A stretch of 64,000 nucleotides of DNA from Cupriavidus sp. P-10. GTDB taxonomy: Bacteria > Pseudomonadota > Gammaproteobacteria > Burkholderiales > Burkholderiaceae. The position numbers were made by a program, and so were the translations under genes. The stretch covers positions 2,666,001 to 2,730,000 of the forward strand of contig NZ_AP025171.1 of NCBI RefSeq assembly GCF_003402535.2, given 5' to 3'. Within the stretch, counting starts at the first letter, position 1, and each line of letters opens with the position of its first letter. Below are positions 43,903 to 52,990 of the stretch, in pieces. The notes beneath the pieces were generated by a model. That model saw only the letters and a program-made list of their open reading frames with translations, did not search any database and was not told the DNA's origin.

Positions 43903-44748
43903 ATGAAGGCCTGGATTGCAAAGTCAGTTGGAGCGCTTGGTTGTGCCATGGCATTTCTTGCGGGTCCGGCGAGCGGCGCCGAACCGGCTACGCTGGTCAT
44001 TTCGGCCGGTACGCAACAACGCAGCTGGACAGTCGATGCGCTGCTAAAGGACCGTCGGCTGACCGACGTGACGGTCGACGACGACAACCTGAAGCGAAGG
44101 CTGACGTTCAGGGCGATTCCGGTGGCCTCCCTGCTGCGCGGCATGCCCGCGGAAGCCGGCGCGACCGCGACGACAGCGGCCAGCGATGGCTATGTCTCTC
44201 ACCTGCCGCTCCGGATGTTGCTTGCCGATGGCGCCGACGCGCCGCGGGCCTGGCTGGCGATAGAGAATCCCGCGAAGCCGTGGCCGAAGCTCAAGGGCCA
44301 GGGTATCGGGCCGTTTCGCCTGATCTGGACGCTGCCATCGGGGCGCGCCGCGTCCGTGGTCAACGAGAGTCATTGGACCTACAACATCGTACGCATCGAT
44401 ATCACCGCATCGCCCGCGGAGCGCTTTGCGGCCATCCGGCCCGCCTCCGACCAGCCAGCCGATGGCCCCGTCATGCGCGGCTTCGCGACGTTCCAGCGCG
44501 TCTGCTTCTCCTGCCACTCGCTGAACAAGGTTGGCGATGCTCACCTTGGCCCGGATCTCAACGTACCGTACAGCGCGGTGGAGTACATGGGCGACGACAA
44601 GCTGGCCAGGCTTATCCGCGACCCGCAGTCACTGCGCTGGTGGCCCGGCGCGCGCATGCCGGCAATCGGCGAAAAGACGCTATCCGATGCTGACCTGAAG
44701 GACCTGCTGGCGTACCTGCATCATATGGCCGGGCGCAAGGGCTCCTGA
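43903..44748 (+). CDS. Two-part secreted c-type cytochrome with an N-terminal molybdopterin-like domain
   Basis: The 281-residue product has a signal peptide (MKAWIAKSVGALGCAMAFLAGPASG). An N-terminal domain of about 155 residues resembles the oxidoreductase molybdopterin-binding fold (TLVISAGTQQRSWTVDALL, FRAIPVASLLRG, VNESHWTYNIVRID) but shows no Mo-binding Cys. A C-terminal cytochrome c domain has the heme motif CFSCH near 204 and a likely axial Met in ARMPAIGEKTLSDADL. It is a periplasmic electron carrier, partner unknown. ATG at 43903 has CGGAGAG upstream. Confidence 0.85.
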   Translation: MKAWIAKSVGALGCAMAFLAGPASGAEPATLVISAGTQQRSWTVDALLKDRRLTDVTVDDDNLKRRLTFRAIPVASLLRGMPAEAGATATTAASDGYVSHLPLRMLLADGADAPRAWLAIENPAKPWPKLKGQGIGPFRLIWTLPSGRAASVVNESHWTYNIVRIDITASPAERFAAIRPASDQPADGPVMRGFATFQRVCFSCHSLNKVGDAHLGPDLNVPYSAVEYMGDDKLARLIRDPQSLRWWPGARMPAIGEKTLSDADLKDLLAYLHHMAGRKGS

Positions 44749-44761
44749 AGCCAGGATTGCG

Positions 44762-45244
44762 TCAGGTTTTCTCCGGCATCGCCGACGAATGATGGCTTGT
44801 TATCAGCCATTGCGAACCAGTCCAGCGATAGGTGTACGTATAGCGAGCCTTAACGACGGCGCCCGTTCGTGCGAACGTGAAGGTATAGATGCCGGCATCC
44901 ACCGCGTAATTGCAGCCCAGCTCAATATTGCGGAAGTCGATTTTTCCGGAGGGTCGGCTTTGCAGGAATTCTTTGAAATAGTCCAGCTTCTCGGCGGGGG
45001 TCAGGCGCGGCTTGTTGGATACCGTCGGCAGCAGGATCGACCGTTCCGCATAATTGGCCACCACCTTGTCGGGATCGCCTGTCTGCAGTGACTGGTTCCA
45101 TCGATCAAACAGCGCGGCGATTTCCTGCTCTGAAGTCTGCTTGCAGGATTCCGTGCGGGATGCCTGTGGATTGGCCGGCGATCCCTGGTTCATGGCGCAT
45201 CCGGCAAGTGTGAAGGCCAGGGCGGCAACGCAGGTCAGCTTCAT
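44762..45244 (-). CDS. SnoaL/DUF4440-like lipoprotein (SgcJ/EcaC family)
   Basis: The 160-residue product has a lipoprotein signal (FTLAGC, Cys at about 16) and a SnoaL-like/CaMKII-association domain with EIAALFDRWNQSLQTGDPDKVVANYAERSILLPT and a C-terminal WTGSQWLITSHHSS. It would be anchored in the envelope. The function is unknown. It converges on the cytochrome gene. Confidence 0.85.
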   Translation of the reverse strand: MKLTCVAALAFTLAGCAMNQGSPANPQASRTESCKQTSEQEIAALFDRWNQSLQTGDPDKVVANYAERSILLPTVSNKPRLTPAEKLDYFKEFLQSRPSGKIDFRNIELGCNYAVDAGIYTFTFARTGAVVKARYTYTYRWTGSQWLITSHHSSAMPEKT

Positions 45245-45389
45245 GGCTAGCTCCTTGGATTTTTTGGTTAGAGCCAGAATGCACGCAATGCAGTATGGAC
45301 TATCCCGCAGGGGTTAGCCATGTCTGCATCGTGCCGGCGCAGCGGAGACAATCCACCTGTTAAGCGACGCCTTAATTCATGCGACGGTG

Positions 45390-46256
45390 CTAAGCCTGCG
45401 CTGCTCCTGCCCGAAGGTCCGTCATGATCTGCTCGGCAAGGAAATCGCAGGGCGGACGCTTCGACTTCGCGCTCCGTGCAAGGATGAGTTCAAGCGGAGG
45501 CAGGTCGGGCAAGCCATGCGCCTGTCCCAGCACGGCCAACTGCTGTGGAATCGCGCATCGGGCCAGCGCCGCGACGGCCAGGCCAGCCTCGACCATGCTG
45601 AGCAAACCCAGCAGGCTCGGGCTTTCATACGAAGTTCGATGCGGAATCCGTGCCCGATCCAGGCTGCGGATCGCGTTCTCGCGCGCCACGCTCCCCGGCA
45701 TGAACACGGCAATAGGCAACGGCCTGTCCTCCCAGACCTGCGGCCCGTTCGCCATGGCGGCCCACGCCATCGGCTCGTACCGGATGAAGTCGCCAGACAA
45801 GCCCTTCACGCGCGTGCCGCAGACCAGGTCGACCGTGCCGTCCTTGACCAGCGGTGCGAGCGCGCTGCTGGGCAGGCCGACTACCTGGATCTGCACTTTC
45901 GGATACGTCGTCGAGAACTTCTTCAACACCGAGGGCAGCAGCGATGACGCGTAGTCGTCGGGCACGCCGATCGCTACCTTACCCGTCACCTCGGGCCGTA
46001 CGACCGCGGCCCAGGCTTCGTCGTGCAGGGCCAGCATGCGCCGTGCGAAGCCCAGCAGCACTTCACCCTCATGCGTCAGCACAATGCTGCGCGGCCGCCG
46101 CACGAACAAAGGCCGGCCAAGCGCCTCCTCAAGTGCCTTGATTTGCATGCTGACAGCGGACTGCGAGCGGTTCACCGCCTCTGCGGCCCGGGTCATGTTG
46201 CCGGTCTCGGCGACGGCGACGACCGTGGCGAGAACGTCGTGGTCGAGCATCTTCAT
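45390..46256 (-). CDS. LysR-family transcriptional regulator
   Basis: The 288-residue product starts MKMLDHDVLATVVAVAETGNMTRAAEAVNRSQ, with SAVSMQIKALEEALGRPLFVRR as the recognition helix and a LysR substrate domain. It is divergent from the DUF3422 gene, 149 bases away. The ATG at 46256 was chosen because the helix-turn-helix starts there. Confidence 0.9.
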   Translation of the reverse strand: MKMLDHDVLATVVAVAETGNMTRAAEAVNRSQSAVSMQIKALEEALGRPLFVRRPRSIVLTHEGEVLLGFARRMLALHDEAWAAVVRPEVTGKVAIGVPDDYASSLLPSVLKKFSTTYPKVQIQVVGLPSSALAPLVKDGTVDLVCGTRVKGLSGDFIRYEPMAWAAMANGPQVWEDRPLPIAVFMPGSVARENAIRSLDRARIPHRTSYESPSLLGLLSMVEAGLAVAALARCAIPQQLAVLGQAHGLPDLPPLELILARSAKSKRPPCDFLAEQIMTDLRAGAAQA

Positions 46257-46405
46257 AAGTATCAGGAAAACTGAACGCAACAATCAACATTATGCGTTTT
46301 TCTTCTTGAAATGGGCATGCGATATTTCGTCAGACAGCAACCAGAGACGTGGCCGCAACCTCGCGCCACGCCTAGACCGCGGGATTCCGGTACCGCCATC
46401 CGAGC

Positions 46406-47728
46406 ATGGACAACAAAGCCGCTTCGTCACTCGTCGACCACCCGCTACGCGCCCCCCTGGCCGCTGAACTGCACGCCCGACCCTTTCTTCGGCTCAGCGG
46501 CAGCGTGTCATTGACCCACTATGCGATCTACTCGGATGAGGATCCTGCGATCCACGAGTCTCTCGTTCGCACCTTGTGCGAGCAGACAGGCATGCCGCTA
46601 CCCATGGACGGCGTCACGCACTACGCCATGCAATCTCCGTTCGGCTGGCAGCTGAAGTGGGAGCGGCACACCGAGTTCTCCACCTTCACGTTCGTCAGTC
46701 CGCGCGACGACACCGACTACTTCAACGACCTCGCCATCCATGGTGTGCCGGCGGACTGGCTCAGCCTGCTGGCGGGCAAGCGGTTTCATGCGGTCCGCAT
46801 GGAATTGCTGTCCGGGCATGCCGCGGCTGCCGTGAGCGCGGACTTGCGCCACTGGCTTGACGGGCCGATTCTCGTCGGCAGCGATGTGCTTGGCGGGGGC
46901 AAGGTCTATTGCGACTGGAATGTGCGGGCTGACGGCTACATGCGCATCCTTGCGATCGATGAGGACTTCCGCGAGGAACAGGGCGGCAGGCTGCTGCAGC
47001 GGCTCTACGAGATTGAGACGTACCGCATGATGGCCTTGCTTGCGCTGCCGGTCGCACGCAGCCTGGGCCGGGAGCTCGACGACATCCACGCGTCGCTCCA
47101 GGAACTGATGCGGGCCATGGACGCCCGTCGCGCCGGCGAGGACGATGCGGGACTGCTGGACAGGCTTACCGAACTGGCCGTGCGCGTGGAATCGCTGTCC
47201 GGGCACAGCGGGCGCTTCAGCGCTTCGCGTGCGTATGAGCGCATCGTCCTGGCGCGGATCCAGGAGTTGCGGGAACAGCGAATCGAAGGCATGCCGACGA
47301 TCTCGGAGTTCATGGAGCGACGTTTCGGACCCGCCATGGAGACGTGCAGGAGCGTCTGGTCGCGCCACGAGCAGATCGCGGCACGGGTCGCGCGGGCGGT
47401 CGACCTGCTCCGCACCCGCGTCAACCTGACCCAGGAACGCGATGTCACCAGGCTGCTTGCCGGACTGGAGCGTACCGCGCGGAACCAGCTGCACCTGCAG
47501 CATGCCGTCGAGGGGCTGTCGGTTGCCGCGATCTCGTACTACGTGTTGTCCATCGCGGCAGCGGGGTTAAAGGCGCTGCATGTCGTAAAGCTACCCGTCG
47601 ATCCCGAGCTCGCGGAAGGCCTGTTGATCCTTCCCGTGGTGCTGATCGTATTCGGGATCATCAAGCGCAGCCGGACCCAGAAATCCAACGAGAGCCATGT
47701 TCAGGCCATTTCAGCCGGCCGCGCGTAA
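46406..47728 (+). CDS. DUF3422 family membrane protein
   Basis: The 440-residue protein starts with DHPLRAPLAAELHARPFLRL, the DUF3422 signature. A long soluble region follows, then a coiled-coil-like stretch and two C-terminal hydrophobic segments (LSVAAISYYVLSIAAAGLKAL and LLILPVVLIVFGIIK). It is an inner-membrane protein of unknown role, common in alpha- and betaproteobacteria. It is divergent from a LysR gene, which may regulate it. Confidence 0.9.
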   Translation: MDNKAASSLVDHPLRAPLAAELHARPFLRLSGSVSLTHYAIYSDEDPAIHESLVRTLCEQTGMPLPMDGVTHYAMQSPFGWQLKWERHTEFSTFTFVSPRDDTDYFNDLAIHGVPADWLSLLAGKRFHAVRMELLSGHAAAAVSADLRHWLDGPILVGSDVLGGGKVYCDWNVRADGYMRILAIDEDFREEQGGRLLQRLYEIETYRMMALLALPVARSLGRELDDIHASLQELMRAMDARRAGEDDAGLLDRLTELAVRVESLSGHSGRFSASRAYERIVLARIQELREQRIEGMPTISEFMERRFGPAMETCRSVWSRHEQIAARVARAVDLLRTRVNLTQERDVTRLLAGLERTARNQLHLQHAVEGLSVAAISYYVLSIAAAGLKALHVVKLPVDPELAEGLLILPVVLIVFGIIKRSRTQKSNESHVQAISAGRA

Positions 47729-48069
47729 CAAGAGCCGTCATTCTGAAGCACTTCCTACCGTTAAACGCATATGAACTCCTTCATGGGCATCGACCCCTCA
47801 CACATATCGTGGCCTGGCGCCACCCGGCAGTCGCCGCAGGCCGGGCCGCGTTCGATGAGCCAGGTCAGATCCGAGTCTCGCGCCCTCGCGCAAAGGACGC
47901 CGACAGAAGTGCTGACGGACAACTCAAACGATCGGCCGGACGTCGCGACGATCGCGGTGCTGGGCTACAACTAAAAAAAACGCCCGCCCGGAAACCGGGC
48001 GGGCAAGTACTGCCTCTCCTTACCTCTTACTGCTTCAATACTGTCGTTACTACCGCCGCGCTGCGCGCT
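47729..48069. other. Intergenic region of 341 bases with norB terminator
   Basis: The region lies between the convergent DUF3422 and norB genes. A 67-codon open frame at 47771-47974 shows no family features and ends in the terminator, so it is not called. The only clear element is the hairpin at 47973-48004. Confidence 0.6.
47973..48004 (-). terminator. Rho-independent terminator of norB
   Basis: On the minus strand a perfect 10-bp stem (gcccgcccgg with ccgggcgggc) and 3-base loop are followed by eight T (47973-47980 as A on the plus strand). It ends the norA-norB transcript. Confidence 0.93.
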
Positions 48070-50358
48070 TCAACGTGCAGCCGCCTTCATCCGTACAGCC
48101 GCCGCATCCGCCGCAGCCGGGGTACGGTTCGCCAGCCCCAGCACCACCTGCCAGGCAAACGACACCGCGCCGACGATAAACACCACGTCGCCGAACGTGC
48201 GCACCCAGCGCAGCGTCTGCAGGATTGGCTGCTGCATGAATGCCTCGCTGCGCGAATACCACGTGCCATGCTCGACGCTGGCCAGGAACTGGATGATGCC
48301 GATGGGCAGCAGGCTGGTGCCGATCATCAGCACCAGGCCGACGTTCAGGCCCCAGAAGGCGGTCTTCATCAGCGCCGGGCTGAGGCGGTAGGCCGGCCGT
48401 ACATAGCGCAGCACCAGCAGCGTGAAGCCCAGCGCCAGGAAGCCATAGACCCCGAAGAGCGCCGCATGCGCGTGGACCGGCGTGGTGTTCTGGCCCTGGA
48501 TGTAGTACAGCGCGATCGGCGGGTTGATCATGAAGCCGAAGACGCCGGCGCCCAGCATGTTCCAGAACGCCACCGCGACAAAGCACATCAGCGGCCACTT
48601 CAGGTCGGCCATCCACGGCGCGCGCTGCTTCAGGCTCCAGTTCTCCCAGGCCTCATGGCCCAGCACGATCAGCGGCACCACTTCCAGCGCGCTGAACGCG
48701 GCGCCGACCGCCATCACCGGCGTGGTGGTGCCGGCAAAGTACAGGTGGTGGAAGGTGCCGGGAATGCCGCCGAGCATGAACAGCGATGCCGAAGCCAGGC
48801 TGGCCGTGGTCGCCATCGGGCGCGACACCAGCCCCAGCGTGGCGAAGATGAAGGCCAGCGCGGTGGTGGCGAAGACCTCGAAGAAGCCCTCCACCCACAG
48901 GTGCACCACCCACCAGCGCCAGTACTCCATCACCGTCAGGCTGGTGCGCTCGCCGTAGGCCAGGCCCGCACCGTAGAACAGCCCGATCGCCACCACCGAC
49001 GAGGTCAGCAGCGCCAGCAGGTTGCGGTCGGTGCCGCGCGCGCGCAGCGCCGGCAGGATGCCGCGCATCATCAGCACGAGCCAGATCAGGATGCCGGCGA
49101 ACTTGCCGATCTGCCACAGCCGGCCCAGGTCGACATACTCATAGCCCTGGTGGCCCAGCCAGAAGTTCAGGTGCGGCGGCAGCTTCTGCGCGATCGCCAG
49201 GTAGTTGCCGGCGAACGACCCCACCACCACGACCACCAGCGCCCAGAACAGGACATCGACGCCGAGACGCTGGAACTTCGGGTCCTTGCCGCCGTTGATC
49301 AGCGGCGCCAGGAACAGGCCCGCGGCCAGGAAGCCGGTGGCGATCCAGAACAGCGCGCTCTGGATATGCCAGGTGCGCACCAGTGCGTACGGGAACCACT
49401 GCGACACGTCGACCCCGTAGAACTTCTGCCCCTCGACGGTGTAGTGCGCGGTAAAGCCGCCCAGGAACACCTGGAACACGAACAGCGCCACCACCAGGAA
49501 CAGGTACTTGCCCAGCGCGCGCTGCGACGGGGTCAGCGCCACCGACAGCAGCGGGTCGCGCGCGGGCGCCTGCGGCGGCGTCTCTTCCTTGCCGCGCAGG
49601 AAGGCCCACGCCCAGACCAGGAAGCCGACACCAGCCAGCAGCACCACCACGCTGATCACCGACCACACCACGTTCTCGCTGGTCGGCTGGTTGCCGATCA
49701 GCGGTTCGTGCGGCCAGTTGTTGGTGTAGGTGGCCTCATGGCCGGGGCGCGCGGTGGACGCGGCCCAGGCGGTCCAGAAGAAGAAATGCGTCATCTGCTG
49801 GCGCCGCTCGGCGCTGGGCAGCGTGTTCTCCTTCATCGCGAAGTGCTCGCGCGTGGTATGCAGCGCCGGCGCGTCGGAGAAGAGCTGGTCGTAGTAGGCC
49901 GCGGTGTTGGCGATGGCCTGCGCGCGGCGGTTCGACACGGTCAGCACGTTGTTGGCCGGATCGGTGGCATTGCCGCGGTATTCCGTGCGCAATTGCTCGC
50001 GCAGCGCGGCCTGTTCGGGCGCGGCCAGCCTGTCGTACGGACGGCCGTACGCGTCCTGCGCCGCCAGCTCGAGCCACGCGGTCAGTTCGCGGTGCAGCCA
50101 GTCGGCGGTCCAGTCCGGCGCCTGGTAGGCGCCGTGGCCCCAGATCGAGCCGAGCTGCATGCCGCCCACCGATTGCCAGGCGGTCTGGCCGTCCAGGATC
50201 TCGTCGCCGGTGAACAGGGTGCGGCCTTCAGCCGTGACCACCTTGGCCGGTATTGGCGGGGCCTGCCGGTACACCTCGACGCCGTAGTAGCCGAGCAGGG
50301 AGAAAGTGACCGCCAGTACGGCGATCAGCAGGAACCAGAGTCTGCGGTAGGAACCCAT
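48070..50358 (-). CDS. norB: Quinol-dependent nitric oxide reductase (qNOR)
   Basis: The 762-residue enzyme reduces NO to N2O with quinol. It carries an N-terminal extension of about 220 residues characteristic of the single-subunit quinol type. The oxidase-like core has HIQSALFWIATGFLAAGLFL and HLWVEGFFEVFATTALAFIF (heme and FeB histidines), then FHHLYFAGTTTP and HAHAALFGVYGFLALGFT. About fourteen transmembrane segments are expected. The ATG at 50358 is 37 bases after norA, so the two form an operon controlled by NorR. The gene order norR | norA-norB is that known in Cupriavidus. Confidence 0.97.
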   Translation of the reverse strand: MGSYRRLWFLLIAVLAVTFSLLGYYGVEVYRQAPPIPAKVVTAEGRTLFTGDEILDGQTAWQSVGGMQLGSIWGHGAYQAPDWTADWLHRELTAWLELAAQDAYGRPYDRLAAPEQAALREQLRTEYRGNATDPANNVLTVSNRRAQAIANTAAYYDQLFSDAPALHTTREHFAMKENTLPSAERRQQMTHFFFWTAWAASTARPGHEATYTNNWPHEPLIGNQPTSENVVWSVISVVVLLAGVGFLVWAWAFLRGKEETPPQAPARDPLLSVALTPSQRALGKYLFLVVALFVFQVFLGGFTAHYTVEGQKFYGVDVSQWFPYALVRTWHIQSALFWIATGFLAAGLFLAPLINGGKDPKFQRLGVDVLFWALVVVVVGSFAGNYLAIAQKLPPHLNFWLGHQGYEYVDLGRLWQIGKFAGILIWLVLMMRGILPALRARGTDRNLLALLTSSVVAIGLFYGAGLAYGERTSLTVMEYWRWWVVHLWVEGFFEVFATTALAFIFATLGLVSRPMATTASLASASLFMLGGIPGTFHHLYFAGTTTPVMAVGAAFSALEVVPLIVLGHEAWENWSLKQRAPWMADLKWPLMCFVAVAFWNMLGAGVFGFMINPPIALYYIQGQNTTPVHAHAALFGVYGFLALGFTLLVLRYVRPAYRLSPALMKTAFWGLNVGLVLMIGTSLLPIGIIQFLASVEHGTWYSRSEAFMQQPILQTLRWVRTFGDVVFIVGAVSFAWQVVLGLANRTPAAADAAAVRMKAAAR

Positions 50359-50395
50359 GATGCGATGTCGTTGGTTGTGATGGCTGGTGCGCGGC

Positions 50396-51121
50396 TCAGG
50401 CGTGGCCCGCGCAGCCGCAACCGGTGGCGGGCGCTGCGGCGTCCACTGCGGACACGATGGCGCTCTCGAACAGCACGTTGTTTTCCAGGTGGATGTGCTC
50501 CATCAGGCCTTCGCGCAGCGCGCGCAGGCCCAGGTAGAGCGCGCGCCAGGTATTGCAGGCCGCGCGCGGCAGCGTGATGTCGTTGGTCAGCGTCGCCAGC
50601 CGCTGCAGGGCCACGCCGTGGTCGTCATGCTCCATGCGCATGACCGTGATCGGCCGGCCGGCGGCGGCGTGCATGCCGCGCGTCAGCATCGGGAACAGCA
50701 CCTGCTCTTCCTTCTGCATATGGGTTTCCAGCTCGCCCAGCATTTCGGTCAGGTGGTCGGCCAGGCCCAGCGGACAATCGGGCCGGTCGCCGTGGACCTG
50801 CTCGACCCGGCGCGCCAGCCGGATCAGTTCGGGCAACTCCTCGCGGTGGCGGGCGTGGAAGCGCGTCAGGATGTGGTCGATCAACGCGGCCGGCGTCGCG
50901 GTATTCCAGTCCTGTCCGGCCGGTGCGGCGTCGTCGTGCAGGGCAAGAAGCCGGGCTTCGATACTGTCGATGGCGGTGGCATCGAGGCCCTTTTCCAGCG
51001 CGGCATCGCGCAGGGTCTGCTTGCCTCCGCAGCAGAAGTCGAGCGCATAGTCATGGAAGATGCGCGTTGCGCCGGGGATGCGGCGGGCCAGTTGGCCGAG
51101 CGATTGGTCCTGGAAGGTCAT
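50396..51121 (-). CDS. norA: Iron-sulfur cluster repair di-iron protein (RIC/YtfE/DnrN type)
   Basis: The 241-residue product has the RIC/ScdA N-terminal domain (QSLGQLARRIPGATRIFHDYALDFCCGGKQTL, with the double Cys) and a hemerythrin-like di-iron domain with His in HARHREELPELI, HMQKEEQVLFP, RMEHDDHG and EHIHLENNVLF. It repairs nitrosylated iron-sulfur centres; in Cupriavidus the norA product is thought to bind NO. The start at 51121 has AGGAGCACCTC upstream. It precedes norB in an operon under NorR and probably sigma-54. Confidence 0.95.
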   Translation of the reverse strand: MTFQDQSLGQLARRIPGATRIFHDYALDFCCGGKQTLRDAALEKGLDATAIDSIEARLLALHDDAAPAGQDWNTATPAALIDHILTRFHARHREELPELIRLARRVEQVHGDRPDCPLGLADHLTEMLGELETHMQKEEQVLFPMLTRGMHAAAGRPITVMRMEHDDHGVALQRLATLTNDITLPRAACNTWRALYLGLRALREGLMEHIHLENNVLFESAIVSAVDAAAPATGCGCAGHA

Positions 51122-51172
51122 GAGGTGCTCCTGTGTGGAAAGTTGCGTCTGCATGACATAACGCGAAGAGCG

Positions 51173-51188
51173 TGCCTGAAAAAAACCA
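51173..51188 (-). promoter_or_regulatory. Candidate sigma-54 promoter of norAB
   Basis: On the minus strand TGG-(T)7-CAGGCA places GG and GC ten bases apart, as in -24/-12 elements. The upstream NorR sites at 51217-51274 lie at activator distance. The spacer is T-rich and the -24 box is not the full TGGCAC, so it is a candidate only. Confidence 0.5.
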
Positions 51189-51216
51189 CGCCAGATCAAT
51201 GGGTTGCAACACGAAC

Positions 51217-51229
51217 GGTCATAAATACC
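51217..51229. promoter_or_regulatory. NorR binding site 1 (GGT-N7-ACC)
   Basis: ggtcataaatacc fits the inverted half-sites GGT and ACC at seven-base spacing. It is the site nearest the norA promoter. Confidence 0.85.
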
Positions 51230-51242
51230 CTAGACTCCCAGT

Positions 51243-51255
51243 GGTATAAATAACC
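51243..51255. promoter_or_regulatory. NorR binding site 2 (GGT-N7-ACC)
   Basis: ggtataaataacc fits the same pattern. Its centre lies 26 bases from that of site 1. Confidence 0.85.
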
Positions 51256-51261
51256 CTATAC

Positions 51262-51274
51262 GGTGTTTTTCACC
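51262..51274. promoter_or_regulatory. NorR binding site 3 (GGT-N7-ACC), abutting norR
   Basis: ggtgtttttcacc fits the pattern and ends at the base before the norR ATG (51275). Bound NorR would cover its own start and could limit norR expression. Confidence 0.8.
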
Positions 51275-52849
51275 ATGGCCAATCCCGCCATCGTTCCCGA
51301 GTTGCTCGCCGACCTGGTCGCCGACCTGCCCCACGCCGTGCGCCTGCAGCGCCTGGTCAGCGGCCTGCGCGCGCATTTCCGCTGCGGCGCCGTGGCGCTA
51401 CTGCGGCTGGAAGAAGACCACCTGCGCCCGATGGCCGTCGACGGCCTGGTCGGCGACGCGCTGGGGCGGCGCTTTGCCGTCGGCCTGCATCCGCGCCTGG
51501 CGGCGATCCTGGCGCGGCGCGGCGTGACCTGCTTCCACCACGACAGCGTGCTGCCCGACCCGTACGACGGCCTGATCGACGAGCACGTGGGCGAGCCGCT
51601 GCCGGTGCACGACTGCATGGGCACCAGCCTGGAGGTCGAAGGGCAGCCATGGGGCGTGCTGACGCTCGATGCGCTGGCCGTGGGCACCTTCGACGCCGCC
51701 GCGCAGGCCGAGCTGCAGCGGCTCACCGTGGTCGTCGAGGCGGCAATCCGGACCACCCGGCTCGAGGCCGAGATCCTGGCGCTGCAGGTGGCCCGGGGCA
51801 AACCCGTTGCCGATGAAGGCACCGCCGGCGCCGGAGACATCACCGGCGAAATCGTCGGCCAGAGCGCGGCCATCGCCAACCTGTTGCACGAACTGGAAGT
51901 GGTTGCCGATACCGAGCTGCCGGTGCTGCTGCTGGGCGAGACCGGCGTCGGCAAGGAGCTGTTCGCGCACCGGCTGCACCGCCAGTCGCGCCGGCGCGCG
52001 CAGCCGCTGGTGCACGTCAACTGCGCGGCGCTGCCGGAGTCGCTGGCCGAGAGCGAGCTGTTCGGCCACGCCCGCGGTGCCTTCTCCGGCGCCACGGGCG
52101 AACGCCCCGGCCGCTTCGAGGCGGCGGACGGTGGCACGCTGTTCCTCGATGAAGTCGGCGAGCTGCCGCTGTCGATCCAGGCCAAGCTGCTGCGCACGCT
52201 GCAGAACGGCGAGATCCAGCGGCTGGGCTCGGACCGGCCACGCCGCGTCAACGTGCGCGTGATCGCCGCCACCAACCGCAACCTGCGCGAGCATGTGCGC
52301 GACGGCTCGTTCCGCGCCGACCTGTACCACCGCCTGTCGGTCTATCCGATCCCGATCCCGCCGCTGCGCGAGCGCGGCAACGATGTGCTGCTGCTTGCCG
52401 GCCGCTTCCTGGAACTGAACCGCGCCCGCCTGGGCCTGCGCAGCCTGCGCCTGTCGCCGGCGGCGCAGGATGCGCTGCGGCGCTATCGGTGGCCCGGCAA
52501 CGTGCGCGAGCTCGAGCACGTGCTCAGCCGTGCCGCGCTGCGCGCGGTCAGCCGCGGCGCCGGCCGCAACGACATCGTCACGCTGGAGGCGGACCTGCTC
52601 GACCTGGACGGACTCGACGCGCCGCCTGCGGGGCTGGCGGAAGCCGCTCATGCCGCCCATTCCGCCCATTCCGCGCAGCCAGCAATCGTCCCCGGTACAA
52701 GCCTGCGCGACGCCGTCGACCAGACCCAGCGCGCCTGCATCGAGCAGGCGCTGCTGGCCCAGGGCGGTAACTGGGCGCAGGCGGCGCGGCAGCTCGGCGT
52801 TGACGCCAGCAACCTGCACAAGCTGGCGAGGCGCCTGGGCTGCAAGTGA
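51275..52849 (+). CDS. norR: NorR, nitric oxide-responsive sigma-54-dependent activator
   Basis: The 524-residue activator has an N-terminal GAF domain (about 20-170) for NO sensing through a mononuclear iron. The AAA+ domain (from about 190) has Walker A GETGVGKE near 221 and GGTLFLDEVGELP. The C-terminal Fis-type helix-turn-helix is in GNWAQAARQLGVDASNLHKLARRLG. The sigma-54 contact loop reads GAFSGA, not the usual GAFTGA. The interdomain stretch before the DNA-binding end is Ala/His-rich (AEAAHAAHSAHSAQ). It is divergent from norAB with three GGT-N7-ACC sites between. Confidence 0.96.
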   Translation: MANPAIVPELLADLVADLPHAVRLQRLVSGLRAHFRCGAVALLRLEEDHLRPMAVDGLVGDALGRRFAVGLHPRLAAILARRGVTCFHHDSVLPDPYDGLIDEHVGEPLPVHDCMGTSLEVEGQPWGVLTLDALAVGTFDAAAQAELQRLTVVVEAAIRTTRLEAEILALQVARGKPVADEGTAGAGDITGEIVGQSAAIANLLHELEVVADTELPVLLLGETGVGKELFAHRLHRQSRRRAQPLVHVNCAALPESLAESELFGHARGAFSGATGERPGRFEAADGGTLFLDEVGELPLSIQAKLLRTLQNGEIQRLGSDRPRRVNVRVIAATNRNLREHVRDGSFRADLYHRLSVYPIPIPPLRERGNDVLLLAGRFLELNRARLGLRSLRLSPAAQDALRRYRWPGNVRELEHVLSRAALRAVSRGAGRNDIVTLEADLLDLDGLDAPPAGLAEAAHAAHSAHSAQPAIVPGTSLRDAVDQTQRACIEQALLAQGGNWAQAARQLGVDASNLHKLARRLGCK

Positions 52850-52990
52850 AGGCGCGAGCGGCATTGGCGATGGCAAAGCGCGCCTCGTCTGCCTAAGCTA
52901 GTCAGACGTCGTTTGCAGTGCAACATGGTGTGGTGTCGCCAACACCCTGCGGCCGGCGCAACCTGTGGACCCCTACCGGAGATGCCCGTG

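Noticed and set aside
47771..47974. 67-codon open frame before the norB terminator
   Set aside because: No family features or conserved composition, and its end runs into the T tract of the norB terminator.
47344..50577. 1077-codon open frame on the plus strand
   Set aside because: It runs antisense to norB and over the end of the DUF3422 gene; composition is Arg/Gln/His-rich with no domain.
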